NCBI GenBank assembly: GCA_021106755.1
Contig: JAIOTM010000431.1
Span: forward strand, 1 to 7,113
Direction of reading: 5' to 3'
DNA from: Candidatus Cloacimonadota bacterium
GTDB lineage: Bacteria; Cloacimonadota; Cloacimonadia; Cloacimonadales; JAIOQZ01
DNA: 7,113 nt
In this document: one piece after another, positions 1 to 5,677 of the stretch
How positions within the stretch are numbered: the stretch's first letter is position 1
Layout of the letters: every line of letters starts with the position of its first letter
Program-made: the position numbers and the translations under genes
The notes under the pieces: generated by a model
Databases searched by the model: none
What the model was told of the DNA's origin: nothing
What the model saw: the letters and a program-made list of their open reading frames with translations, nothing else

Positions 1-839
1 CCGCTCCATCGCTTAAACGCTGTTGAAAACGAAAAGCTGTCTTTATAGCCTATCATGTCGGCTATTGTCTGGAGAGTGAATTTTGTATTTAATAATAAAT
101 CGCTGGCCCTTTCCATTCGAAGCTGAATTACTTTCTGCATGGGTCTGACGCCCAGGCATTTACAGCAGATACGTGAAAAGTGGTCATTAGAATAGTACAA
201 TCCTGATTTTTCCTGAAGACTTTCAACCGTCCATGGCAGATGTAATTGCATCCTGACCTTTTCAAAAAGCTGTACCAGAGTGCCGGTGATTAAGTCCTGC
301 TGACTTTCATTTTCCTGGCCGAAACCAAGTTCCCATTCCAGGTAGAGCAGAGAAAGCTCTGAAAGCATTGTTATAGCTTTGTCTGAATTATCTGATTGAG
401 TCTGAGTTGTCCAGAATAAATCCTCCATCAGGGGCTTAAACTTTATGCCAAAAACCGAGTTTCTTATTACAGGCCCTATAGAGCTTATCAACGACCAGGG
501 GGGCTTATCTCGCAATGCCCACCACAACAGTAACCAGGATTCCCCATGCAGGCGGAATTCGTGCGATACGCGTTTCGGCGATATCCAGACCTTTCCCGGT
601 TCGAGCACAGATTCGATACCTTGCGTTTTAATCCAGCCGGAACCGTTTAAGGTGTACAACAAATGATGGCACAAGGGGCTTTTATGCCTGACATGGTACG
701 TTCCTTTCAGGTCGTTTATTCCGGCAAAAACAATTCCCCGACTGCTTAATATATCCAGTTTGGGCGTAGATATCGGAAGCATACGTTCCCGGCATTCGGG
801 GCCAAGATTATAAATATCATTGCCGGTTTGTTTAGCCAT
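1..839 (-). CDS. AraC-family transcriptional regulator, 3'-truncated by the window edge
   Basis: Probable DNA-binding regulator, presumably of this sugar-related locus. Reading from the ATG at 839 gives 279 whole residues with no stop before the left edge. Residues about 35-110 look like an AraC-type N-terminal cupin sensor fold, with 'LEPGKVWISPKRVSHEF' near residues 79-95. Residues about 190-280 are the double helix-turn-helix domain. Its first HTH lies around 'WTVESLQEKSGLYYSNDHFSRI', and the second has the family signature 'IADMIGYKDSFSFSTAFKRW' at about 259-278. The protein breaks off just before the usual closing 'SPxxYR' segment, so only a short tail should be missing. The start is set by the first ATG after an in-frame TAA about 42 bases upstream; the Shine-Dalgarno signal is weak. 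It lies downstream of the dockerin gene on the same strand but has its own promoter. The family assignment is firm; the effector and targets are unknown. Confidence 0.93.
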   Translation of the reverse strand, partial: MAKQTGNDIYNLGPECRERMLPISTPKLDILSSRGIVFAGINDLKGTYHVRHKSPLCHHLLYTLNGSGWIKTQGIESVLEPGKVWISPKRVSHEFRLHGESWLLLWWALRDKPPWSLISSIGPVIRNSVFGIKFKPLMEDLFWTTQTQSDNSDKAITMLSELSLLYLEWELGFGQENESQQDLITGTLVQLFEKVRMQLHLPWTVESLQEKSGLYYSNDHFSRICCKCLGVRPMQKVIQLRMERASDLLLNTKFTLQTIADMIGYKDSFSFSTAFKRWS

Positions 840-905
840 AAATCTTAGTTCGTAATGATTTATTTTTTCTGTTATTTACAGTATATGCCAAACTGCATTG
901 CCTGA

Positions 906-934
906 ATTATATGTATTTTAACAGATAACGTAAA
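906..934 (-). promoter_or_regulatory. Predicted sigma70-type promoter of the AraC-family gene
   Basis: On the minus strand there is a perfect -10 box TATAAT (906-911), a 17-base spacer, and a -35-like box TTTACG (929-934, four of six consensus matches). Transcription would begin near 899, leaving about a 60-base leader before the AraC start codon at 839. It lies between the dockerin gene stop (1024) and the regulator, which suggests the regulator can be transcribed independently of the genes upstream. This is a motif-based prediction only. Confidence 0.55.
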
Positions 935-1023
935 TCATATCTTCGAATATTTCAAAGGGGGGAATCGCTTTTTTTTCATATCCATTCAGATGGGTCGCTT
1001 ATTATTGTTGTCTGATAGATCTG

Positions 1024-3201
1024 TTAAGGGTTGTAGTTTAAGGACATTTCCGCAAAATCATGGAAATTTACAGTTCCGCTCTCATCTATATCACATAAGT
1101 TGCACCAATCTGGCGTATCACAGTTCTGGAGCCAATTTTGTGCCAGTATCTCGACATCCAGCAAATTGACGTTGTCATCTTCATTGAAATCGCCTTTGAG
1201 CCAATCTTTGATATTGACCACGTTCAATAAAACATTGTGGCCGTGAATCGGATCCCACACGCCAATGTTTGCAAACTGCACCGAATAATCAGGTCTATAT
1301 TGAATCGAGACAGCCTCATCCGGCATGTAAAGGGCAAACGTTACTTCTGACTGGCTTAAAGTATCAGGTATTCGGATAGGTTCGCCAAGAGTAACGACTC
1401 CGTCTTCCGGCAGCCATCTTCTTGGATCGGCGTTTTCCGTAAGTTGATATTCAGCGATAACAGAATTATTATTAAGCACTCGAAGTATAACAGGGCGTTG
1501 ATTGTATAACGGTGCCCAGCCGACGTTCTTTAATTGTATTGAGAATATAAAGTCTTTATCCCTATAAGCTACGGATGGAAACTCACTTGTTATAAGCTCA
1601 AATCTGTAACCCAGCTTTTTCGCGAATTCGTCGTCCCAGCAGCCTTCCAGTTCCAGTTCGTCGATCACATCCGGATGATACAGGTCGTCGAGGTATGTTG
1701 CATGGAACCTTTCAGCTTCTGCCAAAGCGGTAACGCAGTTTGTGTATTCACTGACACAGCAGGATTCACCACCCCATGGAGTGTATTTGGACTGGTTTTC
1801 TATCTGCTGTTTCTGCTGCTCGCGTATCTCCGGAACCGGCGGGTATGTGCCCATATCAGTGTCGCTTGCGAGCCAGCAGTCGTTATGGTGTGAAATTCTT
1901 GCTCTGCTTGTATATGTGAACGCTTCCTGAGATGTCAAAGGGTTGGTGTCGAGAGACTCTAATTGGTTGACATAACTCGGGGTACGAACAGCGATAAACT
2001 TATCTAAAGGGAAGTATTGAAGTATCAAACTCCACACCGGGCCTGGATTCAGGTGATGATTATTTGAAGATGAATGCCACTCGCCCCAGGCGCCAATGAT
2101 ACCTGCCTGAAACCATGCGATGATATCAGAGTTGTCCTCTAATACAGGCTGTAATTGCTGAAGATGTGTTTCAATCCAGGCAAGTGTCGCATCCTCACCC
2201 GCCGCGGTATCGTCATAGATTATGCGCACAATAGCTTTTATGCCCGCATTTCGGATGTTAGTGAAACCGGCTGAAAGATCATTTAGTTTTGAAGTCGAAA
2301 TATTACTTGCTCTGAAATTACTTAAGTCAATAGCGGTATATACAAGGGAGTAACCCTGGCTGCGAATAGCGTTATAATCAACACTGCCCGCTAATGTGCT
2401 GAAAGAAAAAAATCCGCGTTCAGGATTGAATATCGCATCGCCTGACGACGTGTACTCAATGGTTGTCCCTGTATCCTCTGTTGCGGTCAGGACGGTATAG
2501 TCCCCTTCATACGAGATATTGACATCTCCGCTGCCTTGATACCCTACAATTTGGTTGCCGTTTATCAGAGTATTAAGGTATGTCACGTGCGATGTTCCAT
2601 ATATTTTCAATTCGCCGGTTTCAATATTGACAAGGCCTGTTCCGCTCATTACAAACTCTGACGCTACCATGGTTCCGCTATAAAGGTTTACTGTGCCGCT
2701 TCCTGTAGAACCCGCCCAGGGATTTGAGACATACAGGCCGTTGTTTGCGTTAACAGTGCCGCCGTTTAGATTAACTGTTCCGCTTCCGTTATACCCAACA
2801 CTCAGTGGTCCCTGTGAGGCAAAAGAAGAGTTTGCGTCGATGTTCAATATGCCGACGTCTACATAACCGCCGGATATTGCCGTACCGATATAAGTGTCGC
2901 CCGATATGGTAAGGGACGCACCGTTAGCAAGTTCCAGGGTTACGGGATCTGAATTACCCGACCAGGATGCAATCTGTATTAAACCAGCCAATTCAGCGGT
3001 GCCGTCAATTGTTACCGTACTGCCCAGGTTGATATATGCATTGTCACCTGTTCCCGGATACCCACTACCATCCCATGTCCACACATCGTTCCATGCGCCG
3101 GAATTACCGGCAGTCCAGTAATCGGCGGCATAGGTTACGCTGCCGAATGACAAAATATACAGGGCAATCCCAAAAATGAATAATGGTTTTAAGTTCTTCA
3201 T
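1024..3201 (-). CDS. Exported mosaic protein: beta-strand-repeat module + DUF4874/DUF4832 + dockerin-like tail
   Basis: Predicted secreted 725-residue multidomain protein, possibly a glycan-active enzyme. Residues 1-25 form a signal peptide with probable cleavage after 'VTYA'. Residues about 27-241 are a Gly/Asn/Thr-rich beta-strand-repeat module ('GSGTVNLNGGTVNANNG') closely matching the neighbouring PEP-CTERM protein. Residues about 247-400 match DUF4874 ('NPERGFF' at 259-265, 'GAWGEWH' at 370-376). Residues about 400-660 match DUF4832 ('HHNDCWLASDTD' at 438-449, 'PWGGESC' at 475-481, 'LKNVGWAP' at 557-564, 'DPRRWLP' at 592-598). Residues 669-725 hold two EF-hand-like dockerin repeats, with Asp/Asn ligands in 'DFNEDDNVNLLD' (671-682) and 'DIDESGTVNFHD' (704-715). 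The start gives a clean signal peptide, although no strong ribosome site is visible. The gene starts 30 bases after the preceding DUF4832 gene, so the two are probably co-transcribed. Family membership is clear; enzymatic activity is inference, with the Glu of GAWGEWH a possible catalytic residue. Confidence 0.92.
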   Translation of the reverse strand: MKNLKPLFIFGIALYILSFGSVTYAADYWTAGNSGAWNDVWTWDGSGYPGTGDNAYINLGSTVTIDGTAELAGLIQIASWSGNSDPVTLELANGASLTISGDTYIGTAISGGYVDVGILNIDANSSFASQGPLSVGYNGSGTVNLNGGTVNANNGLYVSNPWAGSTGSGTVNLYSGTMVASEFVMSGTGLVNIETGELKIYGTSHVTYLNTLINGNQIVGYQGSGDVNISYEGDYTVLTATEDTGTTIEYTSSGDAIFNPERGFFSFSTLAGSVDYNAIRSQGYSLVYTAIDLSNFRASNISTSKLNDLSAGFTNIRNAGIKAIVRIIYDDTAAGEDATLAWIETHLQQLQPVLEDNSDIIAWFQAGIIGAWGEWHSSSNNHHLNPGPVWSLILQYFPLDKFIAVRTPSYVNQLESLDTNPLTSQEAFTYTSRARISHHNDCWLASDTDMGTYPPVPEIREQQKQQIENQSKYTPWGGESCCVSEYTNCVTALAEAERFHATYLDDLYHPDVIDELELEGCWDDEFAKKLGYRFELITSEFPSVAYRDKDFIFSIQLKNVGWAPLYNQRPVILRVLNNNSVIAEYQLTENADPRRWLPEDGVVTLGEPIRIPDTLSQSEVTFALYMPDEAVSIQYRPDYSVQFANIGVWDPIHGHNVLLNVVNIKDWLKGDFNEDDNVNLLDVEILAQNWLQNCDTPDWCNLCDIDESGTVNFHDFAEMSLNYNP
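1027..1197 (-). other. Region encoding the dockerin-like repeat pair of the 725-residue protein
   Basis: The last 57 residues contain two Ca-binding-loop motifs separated by a Cys-rich linker ('NWLQNCDTPDWCNLCD'). This is the tail type seen on many exported planctomycete proteins, and it replaces the PEP-CTERM signal found on the related 250-residue protein. In classical systems dockerins bind cohesins. No cohesin is encoded in this window, so the partner is unknown, and in this phylum the tail may serve a different surface-attachment role. Confidence 0.8.
1216..2460 (-). repeat. Copy A of the duplicated DUF4874/DUF4832 module
   Basis: This stretch encodes residues 248-662 of the 725-residue protein and is homologous to 3292-4533. 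Protein identity is about 55 percent by eye over the full length, with nearly invariant blocks ('NPERG', 'AWFQAG.IGAWGEWH', 'HHNDCW.ASDTD', 'KNVGWAP.YN', 'NADPRRWLPE'). Confidence 0.85.
2479..3123 (-). repeat. Copy A of the duplicated beta-strand module (within the 725-residue gene)
   Basis: This stretch encodes residues 27-241 of the 725-residue protein and is homologous to 4776-5396. Shared peptide blocks include 'SWSGNSDPVTL', 'GLYVSNPWA', 'MSGTGLVNIE' and 'GDYTVLTAT'. DNA similarity is also visible, for example ccgctcatt.caaactctgacgc in both copies with one difference. The copies are in direct orientation, which points to duplication. Confidence 0.85.
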
Positions 3202-3231
3202 ATTACAGTTTTTCGTCCATATAATAGTATT

Positions 3232-4605
3232 TCATAATTGATTTTCACGTATAGGCTGTTTATCGACCGGATTCGATTTAAGTATGCAGTTGTTAGAGAG
3301 TATATTGTGACCTGAGTTGTCGTCCCATACGTCCGGATTTGCAAATCTGATACTAAATTCCGGCCTGTTCTTCAGATTCTCATCGTTGTCCGGCAGGCAG
3401 ATAGCGAAACTTATTTCGTGGTCTCCGTCAGCTTGAGGTGCTTTGACTGTTTCATGCAGAATTATTATGCCTTTTTCGGGAAGCCATCTTCTCGGATCGG
3501 CATTCTTTGTCAGCCTGTATTCTGCGATCACATGATCCTGACAAAGCACTCTTAGCAGCACAGGACGTGGATTATAAACAGGTGCCCAACCGACGTTTTT
3601 CAGCTTTATGGTAAAAGTTAAATTTTCACAGGCAGAGATCGTATCTGGAAATTCACTCGAAAGCAGCTCGAACCTGTAACCAAGTTTGTTTACGAATTCA
3701 CTTTCCCAGCAGCCGCCATCTTTAAATTCCTGAATAACGTCAGGATGATACTTGGTATTCAGGTATGTCGCGTGAAATCTTTTGGCTTCCGCAACGGCTG
3801 TCTCACAGTTAGACCTGTCACTGGGAGAACAGGTTTCCCCGCCCCACGGAGCAAATTTAGTGTCGTGTGAAATTTGTTTCTTTTCAATCGCGCGTTCGTT
3901 GGGGTCTTCGGGGTATGTACCGGTATCGGTATCGCTGGCGACCCAACAATCATTGTGGTGTGTAATTCGCGCCCTCGGCGTGCCGCTAAAAGCCTCCTCA
4001 TCTGTTAAGGGCTTTTTGTTTAATCCTTCTAACTTATTTACAAACCGCGGTGTGCGTATCGCTATAAACTTATCTGACGGAAAATACTTCAGCATCAAAT
4101 CCCACACGGGTTTTGGATTTTCATGGTGTTTATTTGTGGACGCGTGCCATTCACCCCATGCGCCTATCAGGCCTGCCTGAAACCATGCTATAACATCGGA
4201 ATTTTCCTGGAGTATCGGCTGCAGATGCTGAAGGTGTATTTCCATCCATTTAAGGTTAGCATCTTTTCCACCACTATTATTTTCATAGATGATACGCACG
4301 ATACCTTTAAGGCCGGCCTTGCGAAGCCCTTCAAATGCACATTGCGTTTCAGCAAGGAACTCTAAGCTGATATAGTCGGATAAAAAATCTTTAATTATAA
4401 TGCTCGAATAGCAGAGAGTATAACCCTGTCTGCGAATATCTTCGAAATCGATTTCATCGGTCATCTCACAGGGGTAATAAAGCCCGCGTTCAGGATTGAG
4501 TAAAACATCATTCGATGAAGTGTAGTTTTCAATACTTGCCGATACACTTACAGCCATACAGGCCAGAAAAATTAAAACCGAGTGGCACGTATTCCTGGTG
4601 TACAT
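3232..4605 (-). CDS. Exported DUF4874/DUF4832 protein, putative glycan-active enzyme
   Basis: Predicted exported 457-residue protein consisting only of a signal peptide and the DUF4874-DUF4832 pair. It has no anchor and no dockerin. The ATG at 4605 is chosen over an in-frame TTG at 4650 for two reasons. It is preceded by AGGGA with a 6-base spacer, and it places a compact signal peptide at the N-terminus (hydrophobic residues about 9-23, ending 'VSVSAS'). DUF4874 landmarks are 'NPERG' (37-41) and 'GAWGEWH' (148-154). DUF4832 landmarks are 'ARITHHNDCW' (212-221), 'PWGGETC' (253-259), 'RFHATYL' (276-282), 'LKNVGWAP' (335-342) and 'DPRRWLP' (370-376). The region after about residue 325 reads as a beta-sandwich. 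By eye it is roughly 55 percent identical to residues 248-660 of the downstream 725-residue protein. The domain pair has no established function that I can cite; a TIM-barrel-like glycosidase is a reasonable guess. Confidence 0.92.
   Translation of the reverse strand: MYTRNTCHSVLIFLACMAVSVSASIENYTSSNDVLLNPERGLYYPCEMTDEIDFEDIRRQGYTLCYSSIIIKDFLSDYISLEFLAETQCAFEGLRKAGLKGIVRIIYENNSGGKDANLKWMEIHLQHLQPILQENSDVIAWFQAGLIGAWGEWHASTNKHHENPKPVWDLMLKYFPSDKFIAIRTPRFVNKLEGLNKKPLTDEEAFSGTPRARITHHNDCWVASDTDTGTYPEDPNERAIEKKQISHDTKFAPWGGETCSPSDRSNCETAVAEAKRFHATYLNTKYHPDVIQEFKDGGCWESEFVNKLGYRFELLSSEFPDTISACENLTFTIKLKNVGWAPVYNPRPVLLRVLCQDHVIAEYRLTKNADPRRWLPEKGIIILHETVKAPQADGDHEISFAICLPDNDENLKNRPEFSIRFANPDVWDDNSGHNILSNNCILKSNPVDKQPIRENQL
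3292..4533 (-). repeat. Copy B of the duplicated DUF4874/DUF4832 module
   Basis: This stretch encodes residues 25-438 of the 457-residue protein and is the direct-orientation partner of 1216-2460. The two copies have diverged enough to be an older duplication or separate acquisitions of the same family. Confidence 0.85.
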
Positions 4606-4616
4606 ACTTAATCCCT
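4603..4616 (-). promoter_or_regulatory. Ribosome binding site deciding the start of the 457-residue gene
   Basis: The minus strand reads AGGGATTAAGTATG here: a partial Shine-Dalgarno AGGGA, six bases, then ATG. This supports starting at 4605 rather than at the upstream in-frame TTG at 4650, which would put 15 poorly fitting residues ahead of the signal peptide. Confidence 0.6.
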
Positions 4617-4653
4617 GTAACGAAAGGATGTAGCCAACTTTATTACTCAACCG

Positions 4654-4688
4654 AAAAACAGCAGGGGCAGTTTATATTTCTGCCCCTG
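4654..4688 (-). terminator. Intrinsic terminator/attenuator between the PEP-CTERM gene and the DUF4832 gene
   Basis: On the minus strand a perfect 9-bp stem CAGGGGCAG / CTGCCCCTG (4680-4688 with 4662-4670) encloses the 9-base loop AAATATAAA. It is followed two to four bases later by TTTTT (4654-4658). It begins about 24 bases after the PEP-CTERM stop codon and ends about 48 bases before the next start codon. This is the standard shape of a rho-independent terminator. No convincing promoter was seen between it and the 457-residue gene, so it may act as a partial terminator that reduces downstream expression. Confidence 0.8.
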
Positions 4689-4712
4689 TGCTTTGATCAA
4701 TTACAACCGTCA

Positions 4713-5465
4713 CTATTTTTTTCTGCGAATTAGAAGTCCGCCCAATGCCAGAATAAGCATTGTTGCCGGCTCAGGTGTTGCTGTCAAAACAGTATAATCG
4801 CCGTCATGGCTTAGAACTACTGTTTCAGCACCACTATAAGCGACTATTTGATCTGCGCCTATCAGGGCGGTAAGAGTAGCATCATACCAGAGGCCGTATA
4901 TCCTGAGTTCGCCGGCTTCAATATTGACTAAGCCGGTACCGCTCATTGCAAACTCTGACGCATTTACTGTTCCATCATAAATGTTCAGCGTTCCGGAACC
5001 TGCTGCCCATGGATTTGAAACATACAGGCCTGAATTAGCATTGACCGTACCATAAGTATTGAGTGTTCCGTTTCCATTGTATCCAACATTGAGAGCGCCA
5101 TTCGTCGTAAATATTGAGGTGCCGTCGAGTTCTACTATACCCACATCTCCTCCGGCAACGCCAATATGAGCGACACCTGATGTTATAAGTGAGCCGGCAT
5201 TGCTTATATCCAGAGTCACTGGATCTGAATTGCCTGACCAGGATGCCTGATGAAGCTCTAACGCTGCCTCAGCAGTGCCGACAATCGTTATTGTGCTGCC
5301 GACATTTACGTAAACATAATCCCCGGCAACAGGATAACCTCCACCGCCCCAGGTCTGTACATCGCCCCATAGTCCTGAATTTCCGCCGGACCAATAACTT
5401 GCTGCAGGCGCTGATGCACACACCATAAATAAAACAGCACACATAATGGATAATAATTTTCTCAT
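4713..5465 (-). CDS. Exported beta-strand-repeat protein with a PEP-CTERM sorting signal
   Basis: Predicted 250-residue exported surface or matrix protein. Residues 1-22 form a signal peptide ending 'APAA'. The mature part opens with 'YWSGGNSGLWGD' and a 'TW...YP..GD' pattern, then Gly/Thr/Asn-rich strands such as 'GNGTLNTYGTVNANSG' (131-146) and 'GSGTLNIYDGTVNASEF' (156-172), consistent with a stacked beta structure. It closes with a canonical PEP-CTERM signal: 'PEP' at 231-233, a hydrophobic segment at 234-246, and the basic end 'RRKK' at 247-250. In known systems such tails are processed by an exosortase; none is encoded here. The ATG is preceded by the G-rich stretch AAGGGTGAG. The gene is first after the symporter, has its own probable promoter, and ends at a strong hairpin. 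Its body matches the N-terminus of the 725-residue protein. No enzymatic motif is visible, so a structural or binding role is inferred. Confidence 0.9.
   Translation of the reverse strand: MRKLLSIMCAVLFMVCASAPAASYWSGGNSGLWGDVQTWGGGGYPVAGDYVYVNVGSTITIVGTAEAALELHQASWSGNSDPVTLDISNAGSLITSGVAHIGVAGGDVGIVELDGTSIFTTNGALNVGYNGNGTLNTYGTVNANSGLYVSNPWAAGSGTLNIYDGTVNASEFAMSGTGLVNIEAGELRIYGLWYDATLTALIGADQIVAYSGAETVVLSHDGDYTVLTATPEPATMLILALGGLLIRRKK
4776..5396 (-). repeat. Copy B of the duplicated beta-strand module (within the PEP-CTERM gene)
   Basis: This stretch encodes residues 24-230 of the PEP-CTERM protein and is the partner of 2479-3123. Similarity ends at 'TVLTAT', immediately before the PEP motif. 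Beyond this point the other copy continues into the DUF4874 domain. Confidence 0.85.
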
Positions 5466-5549
5466 TCTCTCACCCTTTCAATAAAAAAACAATAAACTTA
5501 ACCCAATCTCCTTTGGTTGACCACACAAACAGATTTCCTGACAATCAAA

Positions 5550-5560
5550 ATTGTAGCATA
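5550..5560 (-). promoter_or_regulatory. Predicted extended -10 promoter of the PEP-CTERM gene
   Basis: The minus strand reads TATGCTACAAT, an extended -10 element (TATGn followed by TACAAT, five of six to consensus). The -35 region at the usual spacing is poor, which is tolerated in extended -10 promoters. Transcription would begin near 5543, giving about a 78-base leader before the ATG at 5465. The prediction is by motif only. Confidence 0.45.
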
Positions 5561-5574
5561 TTTACTTTGCATCT

Positions 5575-5631
5575 ACATATAGTCTAAACCGACAAAAACA
5601 TGTTATAAAACGACTATGTTAAACTTAAACC
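5575..5631 (-). promoter_or_regulatory. Candidate operator: inverted and direct repeats upstream of the promoter
   Basis: On the minus strand ACATAGTC (5612-5619) is matched downstream by GACTATATGT (5575-5584), an inverted repeat with a two-base insertion. Two directly repeated GGTTTA blocks start at 5631 and 5590, 41 bases apart or about four helical turns; the 18 bases from each start agree at 12 positions. The position just upstream of the extended -10 element suits an activator site of the AraC type. No binding evidence exists. Confidence 0.3.
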
Positions 5632-5677
5632 TCGTTTTTATTCTGTTTTAGCCCCTTTTTACATAAAGCCTTATATA

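Noticed and set aside
445..666. Plus-strand open frame opposite the AraC-family gene
   Set aside because: The opposite strand encodes a continuous AraC-type protein with a clear double helix-turn-helix; the plus frame has no recognisable features.
937..951. Palindrome-like TTCGAA-centred site upstream of the AraC promoter
   Set aside because: Only 10 of 12 bases are symmetric in an AT-rich stretch; too weak to call an autoregulatory operator.
969..995. Possible terminator after the dockerin gene (CCAT/ATGG mini-hairpin beside a homopolymer run)
   Set aside because: The stem is only four pairs, and on the transcribed strand the run is A rather than T, so it does not fit an intrinsic terminator for the minus-strand gene.
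2479..3123. Repeats read as a mobile element or CRISPR array
   Set aside because: The repetition is in protein-coding beta-strand modules with ordinary divergence. There are no short identical repeats with spacers, no terminal inverted repeats and no transposase.
3782..4180. Plus-strand open frame of 132 codons, and other plus-strand frames within the minus-strand genes
   Set aside because: They lie inside well-supported minus-strand genes with clear domain signatures, show no recognisable protein features, and have no convincing start signals. They are antisense shadows.
4606..4650. Upstream TTG start extending the 457-residue protein by 15 residues
   Set aside because: The ATG at 4605 has a better ribosome site and gives a normal signal peptide; the extension would push the hydrophobic segment away from the N-terminus.
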